Assembly (NCBI GenBank): GCA_016219875.1
Contig: JACRJZ010000088.1
Coordinates: forward strand, 1 to 40,725
DNA: 40,725 nt
From: Verrucomicrobiota bacterium
GTDB lineage: Bacteria > Verrucomicrobiota > Verrucomicrobiia > Limisphaerales > JACRJZ01
Reading direction: 5' to 3'
In this document: positions 15,662 through 24,182 of the stretch, in pieces
Layout of the letters: every line of letters begins with the position of its first letter
Position numbering within the stretch: position 1 is the first letter of the stretch
Notes under the pieces: generated by a model
The model's input: only the letters and a program-made list of their open reading frames with translations
What the model was told of the DNA's origin: nothing
Database searches by the model: none
Position numbers and translations under genes: made by a program

Positions 15662-16929
15662 ACCCGCCCTACAGTCCGCCGCCCGTCCGAAGCCCAGGCG
15701 CCGAATCGCGCCGCCCGGAGCGCGCCGTCCCCAATTCAGAACCGCCGCCGACCACCTCAGAGCGAAACCCCAAACCCCACATGCTCGACCGCGTCATCCG
15801 AATCTTCGCTTCGCTCAAGCTGGCCGTCGTGTGCCTGACGCTGGCGATGCTGCTCGTGTTCATCGGCACCATCGCCCAGGTGGAAGAGGGCCTCTACAAC
15901 GCCCAGAACCGCTACTTCCGCAGCGTGTTGATCTATTGGCAACCCCAGGGCGCGGACTGGAAAGTGCCGGTCTTCCCCGGCGGCTATCTTATTGGCAGCG
16001 TGCTGCTCCTCAACTTGATCACCGCTTACAGCGAGCGCCTGAAAATGAGCCGGAGCAAGACCGGGCTGTTCATGGCGCACGGCGGCTTGGTGCTGCTCGT
16101 GGTGGGGCAGTTCGCCTCCGACATGCTCCAGGTCGAGAGCTTCATGCGGGTGGGCGAGAACCAGCCCAAGTTCTACTCGGAGTCGAACATGAGGACGGAA
16201 CTGGCCGTGACTGAAACCTCCAATCCACACCACGACGAGGTGGTGGCCATCCCGGAACGGTTTCTGGCCCGGCGCGAAGACCTTCAGCATCCGCAACTGC
16301 CCTTCACCATCCGGGTCAAGACCTACCATCAGAACTCCCGGCTGGGCGAGCGCGCGTCCGACGACAAGGAACCGGCCGCCGCCACTGAAGGCGTCGGCCC
16401 GCGGGTCAAATTCACGCCCGTGCCGCCCGCCATCAAAATGGACGAACGCAACGTCCCCGCCGCCATCGTGGAACTCCTGACGCCGAAAGGCTCCCTCGGA
16501 ACCTGGGTCGTGTCCCTGGCCCTGTCGCATCCGCAGGACGTGCAGGTGGGCGGCAAGACCTACACGCTGGCGTTGCGCCCCACGCGCTACTACAAGAGCC
16601 ACAGCCTGACTTTGCTTAAGTTCAGCCACGACAAGTATCGCGGCACGGACATCCCCAAGAACTTCTCCAGCCGCGTGCGGGTCCAGCGGCCTGACACCGG
16701 CGAAGACCGCGAAGTGCTGATCTACATGAACAATCCGCTCCGCTACGCCGGCGAAACCTACTACCAATCCGGCTACGACGAGCGCGACCCGCGCATCAGC
16801 ATCCTCCAAGTCGTGCGCAATCCAAGCTGGCTCACGCCCTACCTGGCCTGCGGGTTGGTGGGGCTGGGACTCTGCATCCAGTTCATGGCCCACTTGCTCG
16901 ACTTCATGCGGAAACGGAAGACCGCTTGA
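15658..16929 (+). CDS. resB: ResB-like cytochrome c assembly protein
   Basis: The 423-residue protein has the ResB/Ccs1 layout: a first membrane helix (LKLAVVCLTLAMLLVFIGTIAQ), a second near residues 112-128, a third in LFMAHGGLVLLVVGQFASD, a long periplasmic domain, and a final helix (YLACGLVGLGLCIQFMAH). IGTIAQV is the typical end of helix 1. The periplasmic part includes the usual NNPLRYAGETYYQSGY. With CcsA it makes System II, which carries heme across the membrane and attaches it to CXXCH sites. The start at 15658 overlaps the previous stop. A Met at 15781 (MLDRVIRIF) would remove a proline-rich 41-residue leader and may be the true start. Confidence 0.93.
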   Translation: MNPPYSPPPVRSPGAESRRPERAVPNSEPPPTTSERNPKPHMLDRVIRIFASLKLAVVCLTLAMLLVFIGTIAQVEEGLYNAQNRYFRSVLIYWQPQGADWKVPVFPGGYLIGSVLLLNLITAYSERLKMSRSKTGLFMAHGGLVLLVVGQFASDMLQVESFMRVGENQPKFYSESNMRTELAVTETSNPHHDEVVAIPERFLARREDLQHPQLPFTIRVKTYHQNSRLGERASDDKEPAAATEGVGPRVKFTPVPPAIKMDERNVPAAIVELLTPKGSLGTWVVSLALSHPQDVQVGGKTYTLALRPTRYYKSHSLTLLKFSHDKYRGTDIPKNFSSRVRVQRPDTGEDREVLIYMNNPLRYAGETYYQSGYDERDPRISILQVVRNPSWLTPYLACGLVGLGLCIQFMAHLLDFMRKRKTA

Positions 16930-16976
16930 CCGCGTAGCGGCCTCTCCTCTTCTCCGTCATTTGCCTCTGCCTTCGT

Positions 16977-18992
16977 ATGAAAACCAGACTCCTCAAACTG
17001 ATCCCGTGGCTCCTCCTGGCGGTGTTCGCCCTGGAGATTATCGCGATTCTCGTGCCCAAGCCGGACAAGGGTTTGCGCGTCCAGGACTTTGGCCGGCTGC
17101 CGGTGCTGCTGAATGGCCGTGTGCAACCGCTCGATTCCGTGGGCCGCAACGCGCTCCTCCAAATCCGCGGCACCGCCTCCGTCCCGCTGGAAGAGAAAAA
17201 GTCTTACGAGTTCTGGAAGCATCCCAAGAAGCTCAAGGCCACTGAGTGGATCATGGAAGTGATGATGAAGCCTGACTTGGCCGACACCCGGCCCATCTTC
17301 CTCATCCACCATCCGGACCTGCTCAACGAACTGGACCTCCGCGGCAAGGGCAAAGAAAAGTCTGGCCTGTTCTATTTCACGTTCAACGAGCTGACCAACT
17401 GCATCGAGAAGATCGAGAAGGAGGGCCAGCAGGTGATGACCGTGGACGCGCAGGTCCGCACCGCCTACCAAAAGCAGGTCGCCAAGGTCCACAACGCCCT
17501 CGGCCTCTATCGCCGCCTCAAGAACACGCTGCAGCATGAAACGACGCACGACTTTGCGAAAGAGTTCGACGAGTTCAAGGCGTCCATCCCGGCGGGTGTC
17601 GTCGCCGCCAAGGCCCGCGAGGCAAAGAAGCCCTTCGACAAAGCGGCCTTCGACCGGTTCGTCGGCTGGCTGGGCAAATACGACTTCATGGCGCGCTTCG
17701 CCTATCCGCTCCTCGTCCCGCCCGCGCAGCCGCAGGCCGGCCGCGACCAATGGCAGAACATGGGCCAGGTGCTCTTTGAGATGGGCATTCACTCCGCGGA
17801 AGCGCCGCCCGCGGTGGGGTGGTTCGCGCAGATGGCCACCGCGTATCGCCACGACCAGCCCGCGGCGTTCAACCAGGCCCTCGATGGCTATCGCCAGTGG
17901 CTTGGAACCAAGATGGGGAAAGAGCTGAACAAGGGCCGCCAGGAATTTTTCTTCAACAACCTCCAGGCGTTCCTGCACGCCATGATCATCTACATCTGCG
18001 CCTTTCTCCTCGCGGTCGGCGCGATGTTGACGATGACCCTGACGCCCAACGGGGCCGAGGCCATGCGCCGGTCCTCGCTCTACCTCATCATACTCGCCTG
18101 GTTGGTCCACACCGGGGGTCTCATCTTCCGCATGTGGCTGGAGCGGCGGCCGCCGGTCACGAACCTGTACTCCTCGGCCATCTTCATCGGCTGGATGGCG
18201 GTGCTACTGGGCATCATCCTGGAGCGCATCTACCGCGTCGGCATCGGCGCGGCGGTGGCGTCCGTCGTGGGCTTTGTCACGCTCGTCATCGCGCACAACC
18301 TGGCCCTGGGTGGCGACACCATGGAGATGCTGCGGGCCGTGCTCGACACCAACTTCTGGCTCGCCACGCACGTCGTGACCGTCACGTTGGGCTACGCGGC
18401 GACGTTTGTGGCCGGCTTCCTCGGCATCGTCTATGTGCTGGTGGGGCTGTTCACGCCGTTGCTCGCGATGAAGGTCGGGGCCGGCGGCCAAGCGGGGAAC
18501 GGCGATGGCCGGAGGGCGGTGCCGGTGCCGGCGAACGCGCCGGACATTGGCCAGGCGCTGGCCAAGATGGTCTATGGCATTGTCTGCTTTGCGACCCTGT
18601 TCAGCTTTGTCGGCACCGTGCTGGGCGGCATCTGGGCGGACCAATCCTGGGGCCGCTTCTGGGGCTGGGACCCGAAGGAGAACGGCGCGCTCATCATCGT
18701 CCTCTGGAATGCGATCATCCTCCACGCCCGTTGGGGCGGCCTGGTGCGGGAGCGGGGGCTGATGAACCTGGCGATCTTCGGCAACATCGTCACGGCTTTC
18801 TCCTGGTTCGGCGTCAACATGCTGGGCATCGGCCTGCACTCCTACGGCTTCATGGACGCGGCGTTCAAGTGGCTCATGATTTTCGATGCTTCGCAGATCT
18901 TCCTCATCGCCCTGGGCACGCTGCCGCCGCAGTACTGGCGCAGTTTCCGCGTGCGCGCCGGCGCCAAGCTCGCGCCCGCGCCGGCTTCGTAA
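16977..18992 (+). CDS. ccsA: CcsA/ResC-like heme lyase with long N-terminal extension
   Basis: This 671-residue protein is about twice the usual CcsA length. Residues 1-22 contain one membrane helix. Residues ~30-330 form a soluble part that opens LRVQDFGRLPVLLNGRVQPLDS, a stretch typical of fused or extended CcsBA proteins. From ~338 onward there are about eight helices with the WWD heme-handling motif WADQSWGRFWGWDPKE near residues 551-570 and conserved histidines (IAHNLAL, HVVTVTLGY, LHARWGG, GLHSYG). It would bind heme in the WWD domain and join it to apocytochromes delivered to the periplasm. It follows resB by 47 bases. The nine-heme proteins of this window are natural clients. Confidence 0.93.
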   Translation: MKTRLLKLIPWLLLAVFALEIIAILVPKPDKGLRVQDFGRLPVLLNGRVQPLDSVGRNALLQIRGTASVPLEEKKSYEFWKHPKKLKATEWIMEVMMKPDLADTRPIFLIHHPDLLNELDLRGKGKEKSGLFYFTFNELTNCIEKIEKEGQQVMTVDAQVRTAYQKQVAKVHNALGLYRRLKNTLQHETTHDFAKEFDEFKASIPAGVVAAKAREAKKPFDKAAFDRFVGWLGKYDFMARFAYPLLVPPAQPQAGRDQWQNMGQVLFEMGIHSAEAPPAVGWFAQMATAYRHDQPAAFNQALDGYRQWLGTKMGKELNKGRQEFFFNNLQAFLHAMIIYICAFLLAVGAMLTMTLTPNGAEAMRRSSLYLIILAWLVHTGGLIFRMWLERRPPVTNLYSSAIFIGWMAVLLGIILERIYRVGIGAAVASVVGFVTLVIAHNLALGGDTMEMLRAVLDTNFWLATHVVTVTLGYAATFVAGFLGIVYVLVGLFTPLLAMKVGAGGQAGNGDGRRAVPVPANAPDIGQALAKMVYGIVCFATLFSFVGTVLGGIWADQSWGRFWGWDPKENGALIIVLWNAIILHARWGGLVRERGLMNLAIFGNIVTAFSWFGVNMLGIGLHSYGFMDAAFKWLMIFDASQIFLIALGTLPPQYWRSFRVRAGAKLAPAPAS

Positions 18993-19100
18993 CGGCAGAA
19001 CTGTGCTCTGTGCCCGGCGGGTGGTCGCGGCAGGCATCGCTGCTTGCCGGAGAGTCCGGCTTCCAGTCCTGCTGAGGGAGGACGCATCTTGACACTGCCG

Positions 19101-19230
19101 CCGTAGCGCAGGTTTTCCACCTGCCGTAGCGCCGGTTTTCCAACCGGCGACGCGCTCGAATGGAACCGGCCTCGGACCTTCTTGCGGCGTCTTGGAGCTT
19201 CGCCGGCCTCGCCGACTGAAAAGTCGGCGC
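19101..19230. repeat. Cluster of three short hairpins with different stems
   Basis: The gap 18993-19327 has no gene. It holds GCAGGTTTTCCACCTGC (19108-19124), GCCGGTTTTCCAACCGGC (19131-19148) and GCCGACTGAAAAGTCGGC (19211-19228). Stem sequences differ but pairing is kept, and loops are close to TTCC or GAAA. GTAGCGC-type flanks recur. No T-run makes them convincing terminators. Confidence 0.65.
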
Positions 19231-19327
19231 GACGGCGGGGGAGTCTCGCCGAGTTGCGCCCCCCGTCTCACCCGCGCTTGATGTTTCGCTTTCTGTTGCT
19301 AGGCTCGCGCCGAAACTGATTCGTCGC

Positions 19328-21628
19328 ATGAATACTGCCTCACTCCGTCGCCGCTCGTCCGCCGTTTTCGCCGGGCCTCTCCTTGTTCTCGCCGTTCTTG
19401 CCGCCGCGCCGGCTGGCTGGACCGCGAACGTCCTCGTCGAGGCGGAGAGTTTCACCAATCGCGGCGGCTGGGAACTCGACACCCAGTTCATCCACGTCAT
19501 GGGGTCGCCCTACCTGCTCGCGCACGGGCTGGGCGAGCCGGTCGCCGACGCCAGCACCACCGTGACCTTTCCCAAGACCGGCACCTACCGCGTCTTCGTG
19601 CGGACCAAGGACTGGGTTGCCGCCTGGAACGCGCCGGGCAAGCCAGGGCGGTTTCAGTTGATCGTCGAGGGGACGCCGTTGAAGGAGACGTTCGGCACTC
19701 GGTTCGCCGACTGGATGTGGCATCCGGGCGGCACGGTCGAAATCAAGAAGGAGCGGGTCCAGATCGCGTTGCACGATCTCACCGGTTTCGATGGACGTTG
19801 TGACGCCATCCTCTTCACCGATGACGCGAGCATCACCGTCCCGCCAAACGATTCCGCGCCGCTGGCCGTTTGGCGCAAGGCGATGCTCCACTTGCCCGCA
19901 ACACCCGCGGAAGCCGGCAGCTTTGACCTCGTCGTCGTGGGCGGCGGCTATGCGGGGATGTGTGCGGCCTTGTCCGCGGCGCGCATGGGCTGCAAGGTCG
20001 CGCTGATCCAGGACCGGCCGGTGTTTGGTGGCAACGGCAGTTCCGAAATCCGCGTCTGGCCGCAGGGTCTGACCCGCCGCGGCCTCTTTCCGCGCGTCGG
20101 GGAAATGGTCGAGGAACTGGTCGATCGCCCCGAACAATCCCCCGGCCCCACGCACGAATTCGACGACGCCAAGCGCGAAGCCATTCTCCGCGCAGAGAAG
20201 AACCTCTCGGTGTTCCTCAACCACCACGTCTTCCAGGTTGAAACCAACGGCAACCGCCTCGCAGCGGTGCTCGCCCTCGACACGCGCACGAGCGCAGTGA
20301 AGCGCTTCGCCGGGAAGCTGTTCGTGGATTGCACGGGCCACGGCACCGTCGGCTGCCTGGCGGGCGCGCACCACACCACCCAGGAGAAAGGCCACATGGG
20401 CATGAGCAACATGTGGCGTTGGAGGAACACCGACGCGGCGCAGAGTTTTCCGCCGGTGCCGTGGGCGCTTAACTTGGCGATGAAGGATTTTCCGTATCCC
20501 AAGAACGGCCGGGGCGAGTGGTTCTGGGAAAGCGGCTTCGATGCCGATCCGGTGCGCGACCTGGAGTACGTCCGCGACTGGAACCTGCGCGCGGTGTTCG
20601 GCGCGTTCAGCTCCATGAAGAACGGCGAGGGCAAGGCCCAGCACCTCAACGCCAAGCTGGAATGGGTCGCCTACGTGGGCGGCACCCGCGAGTCGCGCCA
20701 ATTGCTCGGCGACGTGGTGTTGTCAAAGGAAGACATCGTGGCGAAGAAGCAGTTCCCCGACGGGTGCGTGCCGACGACGTGGGACATTGATCTGCATTAC
20801 GCGCAGGAGAAATTCACCAACGCCTACCCGCAGAACCCGTTCATCTCGCGGGCCGAGTTTGGCCGGCACCTCGATAAAGCGCGGGGCTATCCGGTGCCGT
20901 ATCGCTGCTTCTACTCGCGCAACGTCGAGAACCTCTTCACGGCGGGGCGCTGCATCAGCGTCACCCACGAGGCGCTGGGCACCGTGCGCGTGCAGAAGAC
21001 CACCGGCATGATGGGTGAAGTCGTCGGCAAAGCGGCCTCGCTCTGTGTGAAGCACAACCGCCTGCCGGCCGACATCTATCCTTCGCACTGGGAGGAAATG
21101 CGGGAGTTGCTGAACTTGCCGGGCGCGGCCCGCCGCGACACGGTGAACGATGCGCCGATCGTTCCCGCGGGCGTCAAGCCGCTGCCGCCGCCGGAAGTCA
21201 TTTCGATCGACCCCGCGCAACTGGACGGCCTCGTCATCGACGACGCCCAGGCGCGGCGGACGGGCAACTGGCAATTCGGCCAGGGCCTTCGGGGCTACGT
21301 AGGCGAGGGTTACCACTACTTGGGGCCGAAGAACGCGGGCGCCGTTCGCTACGAGTTCTCGGTGAAAGAGAGCGGTCGCTACGAAGTCCGCCTGTCCTAC
21401 CAGCCGCACGCCAACCGCGCCTCCAACGCTCGCGTCACGGTGAATGTTGCGAACGGCGCGCGGACGCAACGCGTGAACCAGTGCCAGGCACCGCCGTTGA
21501 AGAATGGGTTCGTGTCGCTCGGCGTCTTCGACTTCGAGGCCGGCCAGCCCGGCAGCGTCGTCCTCGACACCGACGGCACGGACGGCACGGTCGCGGCTGA
21601 CGCCGTCCAAGTGGTGCGGAAAGAGTAG
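19328..21628 (+). CDS. Exported FAD-dependent oxidoreductase with flanking carbohydrate-type modules
   Basis: The 766-residue protein starts with a signal peptide (to about residue 33). Residues ~35-165 form a beta module (VLVEAESFTNRGGWELD...FTDDASI). A Rossmann FAD domain follows from ~198, with FDLVVVGGGYAGMCAALSAA and GGNGSSEIRVWPQG typical of the FAD_oxidored family. The C-terminal ~130 residues (VIDDAQARRTGNWQFG...GRYEVRLSY) resemble the golvesin/xanthan-lyase CBD-like domain. VFGGNGSSEIRV is a hallmark of this group in polysaccharide-degrading Verrucomicrobia and Planctomycetes. It is probably periplasmic and may oxidise a sugar derivative; the substrate is unknown. It precedes a co-directional run of genes. 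Confidence 0.9.
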   Translation: MNTASLRRRSSAVFAGPLLVLAVLAAAPAGWTANVLVEAESFTNRGGWELDTQFIHVMGSPYLLAHGLGEPVADASTTVTFPKTGTYRVFVRTKDWVAAWNAPGKPGRFQLIVEGTPLKETFGTRFADWMWHPGGTVEIKKERVQIALHDLTGFDGRCDAILFTDDASITVPPNDSAPLAVWRKAMLHLPATPAEAGSFDLVVVGGGYAGMCAALSAARMGCKVALIQDRPVFGGNGSSEIRVWPQGLTRRGLFPRVGEMVEELVDRPEQSPGPTHEFDDAKREAILRAEKNLSVFLNHHVFQVETNGNRLAAVLALDTRTSAVKRFAGKLFVDCTGHGTVGCLAGAHHTTQEKGHMGMSNMWRWRNTDAAQSFPPVPWALNLAMKDFPYPKNGRGEWFWESGFDADPVRDLEYVRDWNLRAVFGAFSSMKNGEGKAQHLNAKLEWVAYVGGTRESRQLLGDVVLSKEDIVAKKQFPDGCVPTTWDIDLHYAQEKFTNAYPQNPFISRAEFGRHLDKARGYPVPYRCFYSRNVENLFTAGRCISVTHEALGTVRVQKTTGMMGEVVGKAASLCVKHNRLPADIYPSHWEEMRELLNLPGAARRDTVNDAPIVPAGVKPLPPPEVISIDPAQLDGLVIDDAQARRTGNWQFGQGLRGYVGEGYHYLGPKNAGAVRYEFSVKESGRYEVRLSYQPHANRASNARVTVNVANGARTQRVNQCQAPPLKNGFVSLGVFDFEAGQPGSVVLDTDGTDGTVAADAVQVVRKE

Positions 21629-21661
21629 GGTTTCTTCCGCTTCGGGCGGCCCCTCGTTTCA

Positions 21662-22288
21662 ATGTCGAAAACCTCCACCAGTCCGCTGCACGAGCCGCTG
21701 GAGAACCCGGTTCCGAAAGGGCCCGTCTCAAAGCCCGGCAGTAAGCACAGCGAGGAGGCGGAAACTCCAATCGGCAATCAGAGCGAGCCTCCTCACGTCG
21801 GCTGCTACGTTTTTGAAAGCGGCTCAGACGAGACGGCCAACCTGCTGTTCAAGCCGTCGGTCATTCACGGCACGGGCGGTTTCGCCAAGCACGATCTTCA
21901 GCAGGGCACGTTGGTCGTCGAGTACATCGGCACCAAGATCACCAAGCAGGAATCCATCGAGCGGTGCCGCGCCGGCAACGAATACGTCTTCAGCCTGGAC
22001 GAGGAAACGGACATCGACGGCAACGTGGACTGGAACCCCGCGCGCTTCCTCAACCACAGTTGTGTGCCGAACTGCGAAGCGGAGTTGATCGACGGCCACA
22101 TCTGGATCGTGGCCCTCCGCGACATCAAGGCCAACGAGGAGATCACTTTCGACTACGGCTACGACCTCGAGGACTTCCGCAAACATCCGTGCCGTTGCGG
22201 CGCGGCCGGCTGCGCGGGCTATATCGTGGCCAGCGAACTGAGAGGGTCGCTACCGCGCCACGGCCCGGTCAAGTCGAGCGAGCGATGA
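21662..22288 (+). CDS. SET-domain protein methyltransferase-like
   Basis: Residues ~58-195 form a compact SET domain: VIHGTGGFAKHDLQQGTLVVEYIG, then RFLNHSCVPNCE with the NHSC motif, then ANEEITFDYGY, and a post-SET cysteine set CRCGAAGC. These are the S-adenosylmethionine and lysine-channel elements of protein lysine methyltransferases. Its target in this bacterium is unknown. The N-terminal ~57 residues lie outside the domain. Residues 42-55 (EPPHVGCYVFESGS) are encoded by a copy of dispersed repeat family A, in frame. No ATG, GTG or TTG start lies between the repeat and the domain, so the repeat appears to be translated. It lies 33 bases after the FAD oxidoreductase gene. Confidence 0.88.
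   Translation: MSKTSTSPLHEPLENPVPKGPVSKPGSKHSEEAETPIGNQSEPPHVGCYVFESGSDETANLLFKPSVIHGTGGFAKHDLQQGTLVVEYIGTKITKQESIERCRAGNEYVFSLDEETDIDGNVDWNPARFLNHSCVPNCEAELIDGHIWIVALRDIKANEEITFDYGYDLEDFRKHPCRCGAAGCAGYIVASELRGSLPRHGPVKSSER
21785..21825 (+). repeat. Dispersed repeat family A, copy inside the SET gene
   Basis: GAGCCTCCTCACGTCGGCTG, then CTACG, then TTTTTGAAAGCGGCTC is a near match to the copies at 179, 29186 and 31826. It is in frame with the SET-domain gene and encodes residues 42-55 of its product. Confidence 0.8.
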
Positions 22289-22334
22289 AGCTAAAGCTTG
22301 CCGCGGCGGTTTCGCCGGCTGTAAACACACGGCC

Positions 22335-22958
22335 ATGAACGGCGGCAAACCATTTCGGCTCGGCGTGCTCGGCTCCGGCAAAGGCTCCAATTTTGTGGCC
22401 CTCGCCGACGCCATCGCGGCGGGAACGCTGCCGGCCCAGGTTGCCCTCGTGATCAGCGACGTGGCCGACGCGGGCATTCTCCAGCACGCCCGGTCGCGCG
22501 GGATCGCGGCGGAGTTTTTGCCGCCGGGCAAGTTCCGCACGAAGCTGGACGAGGACGCGGAGCCGGCTTACGTGCGCCGCTTGCAGGAAGCGCAGGTGGA
22601 CTTGGTGGTGCTGGCCGGTTTCATGCGGGTGCTGAAGAGTGATTTTTTGCGTGCATTTCCGCAGCGGATCATAAACATCCACCCCTCGCTGCTGCCGGCG
22701 TTCCCAGGTTTGGAAGCCTGGAAGCAGGCGCTCGACTACGGTGTGAAGTTCACCGGCTGCACGGTGCACTTCGTCGATGACGGCGTCGATAGCGGGCCGA
22801 TCCTCGGGCAGGAAGTCGTGCCGGTGCTGCCGGGCGACACGGCGGCGACACTGCACGCGCGGATTCAGCAGGCGGAACACCGGCTCTATCCGGCGACCGT
22901 CGCGGCGCTGGCCTGCGGGCGCGTGCAGGTGGCAGGCCGGCAAGTGGTTTGCCGGTGA
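22335..22958 (+). CDS. purN: Phosphoribosylglycinamide formyltransferase
   Basis: The 207-residue protein matches PurN in length and motifs. It has RLGVLGSGKGSNF at the N-terminus (phosphate loop), LVVLAGFMRVL, the catalytic INIHPSLLPAFPG with Asn and His, and HFVDDGVDSGPILGQ with the catalytic Asp. It transfers a formyl group from 10-formyltetrahydrofolate to GAR in purine synthesis, in the cytoplasm. The start at 22335 gives MNGGKPFRLGV. It follows the SET gene by 46 bases. No other purine genes are in the window. Confidence 0.97.
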   Translation: MNGGKPFRLGVLGSGKGSNFVALADAIAAGTLPAQVALVISDVADAGILQHARSRGIAAEFLPPGKFRTKLDEDAEPAYVRRLQEAQVDLVVLAGFMRVLKSDFLRAFPQRIINIHPSLLPAFPGLEAWKQALDYGVKFTGCTVHFVDDGVDSGPILGQEVVPVLPGDTAATLHARIQQAEHRLYPATVAALACGRVQVAGRQVVCR

Positions 22959-22982
22959 GACGGGCAGCCGACGGGACGGGCT

Positions 22983-23025
22983 ACGGACTTGAAAGTCCGT
23001 TAGACCTGCAGGCTCGAAAGCCTGC
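22983..23025. repeat. Two adjacent covarying-stem hairpins
   Basis: ACGGACTTGAAAGTCCGT (22983-23000, 8-bp stem) and GCAGGCTCGAAAGCCTGC (23008-23025, 7-bp stem) lie between purN and hisG. They share the GAAA-type centre with the hairpins at 19108-19228 while having different stems. Confidence 0.65.
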
Positions 23026-23075
23026 GCCACAAGCTCCGGACCGCGCGACAAAGAAGTTTTCGCAGAAGCACTCTG

Positions 23076-23951
23076 ATGAGCAACAAACTGAGATTCGGCC
23101 TGCCGAAAGGCAGCTTGCAGGACGCCACCATCGAGAAGATGGCCAAGGCGGGCTGGAACGTGTCCGTGAGCAGCCGCTCCTACGTGCCTTACGTGGACGA
23201 TGAGGAAATGGAAATCCGCCTCATCCGCGCGCAGGAGATCAGCCGTTACGTCGAGCACGGTTACCTGGACTGCGGCATCACGGGCTTCGATTGGATTCAC
23301 GAGAACGGCTCCGACGTGCATGAGGTCGGGGAGTTTGTCTTCAGCAAAGCCACGAGCCGGCCCGCGCGCTGGGTCTTGTGCGTGCCGGAGAACTCGCCCA
23401 TCAAGTCGGCCAAAGACCTCGAAGGCAAACGCATCGCCACCGAAGTGGTGAACATCACCAAACGCTACCTCCGGAAGCACGGCGTCAAAGCGGAAGTCGA
23501 ATTCTCCTGGGGCGCCACCGAGGTGAAGGCCCACGAGTTGGTCGATGCCATCGTCGAGATCACCGAAACCGGCTCGTCGCTCCGCGCGAACAAGCTGCGC
23601 ATCGTGGACGAGTTGATGGTGTCCACGCCGCGGCTCATCGCCAATCACGCCGCCTGGAAGAACAAGTGGAAGCGGCAGAAGATCGAGACGCTGGCGCTGC
23701 TCCTGCGCGGCGCGCTCGAAGCGGAGAAGAAGGTCGGCCTCAAGATGAACATCGCGGAGGACAACCTGCCGAAGCTGCTCAAGGAGTTGCCGGCCCTGCG
23801 CAATCCGACCATCTCGCGCCTTAGCCTGCCGGGCTGGGTGGCCGTGGAGACGATCATCGACGAGCACATCGTCCGCGAACTGATTCCGCAGCTCAAGGAA
23901 GCGGGCGCGGAAGGAATTATTGAATATCCGTTGAACAAAGTCGTATATTGA
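23076..23951 (+). CDS. hisG: ATP phosphoribosyltransferase, long form
   Basis: The 291-residue protein is HisG, the first enzyme of histidine synthesis, joining ATP and PRPP. The N-terminus RFGLPKGSLQDATIE, the central GYLDCGITGFDWI, and VDAIVEITETGSSLRANKLRI (PRPP-binding region) are clear. It continues through a C-terminal regulatory ACT-like domain ending EGIIEYPLNKVVY, so it is the long form that works without HisZ and is normally inhibited by histidine. Other his genes are absent from the window. It precedes the bS22-like gene by 16 bases. Confidence 0.97.
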   Translation: MSNKLRFGLPKGSLQDATIEKMAKAGWNVSVSSRSYVPYVDDEEMEIRLIRAQEISRYVEHGYLDCGITGFDWIHENGSDVHEVGEFVFSKATSRPARWVLCVPENSPIKSAKDLEGKRIATEVVNITKRYLRKHGVKAEVEFSWGATEVKAHELVDAIVEITETGSSLRANKLRIVDELMVSTPRLIANHAAWKNKWKRQKIETLALLLRGALEAEKKVGLKMNIAEDNLPKLLKELPALRNPTISRLSLPGWVAVETIIDEHIVRELIPQLKEAGAEGIIEYPLNKVVY

Positions 23952-23967
23952 CCGCGCACATTGACCT

Positions 23968-24069
23968 ATGGGTTCACTGAAAAAACGCCGCAAAGCGAAA
24001 ATCAACAAACACAAACGCCGCAAGAAGCTTCGCCAGCACCGCCACAAGAAGCGCACTTGGCAGAAGTAG
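23968..24069 (+). CDS. bS22-like small ribosomal protein (AURKAIP1/COX24 domain)
   Basis: This 33-residue frame reads MGSLKKRRKAKINKHKRRKK and continues LRQHRHKKRTWQK. It is strongly basic, with the MGS-KKRR-K-KHKRRK pattern of the AURKAIP1/COX24 domain shared by mitochondrial mS38 and mycobacterial bS22, which is about the same length. It probably binds rRNA in the small subunit. It lies between hisG and the TPR lipoprotein gene, 113 bases before the latter. The frame is short and its call rests on composition and pattern. Confidence 0.85.
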   Translation: MGSLKKRRKAKINKHKRRKKLRQHRHKKRTWQK

Positions 24070-24182
24070 TTCCTGCGGCCAGCGCAGTCCTTCACACAGC
24101 CCGGCGGGCTTTCCCCGGAGGCCGCTTCCTCCGGCGTCAAGCCCGCCGTGCTTGCTTGTGTGCGGTTCGTTCGTCTCGCGCC

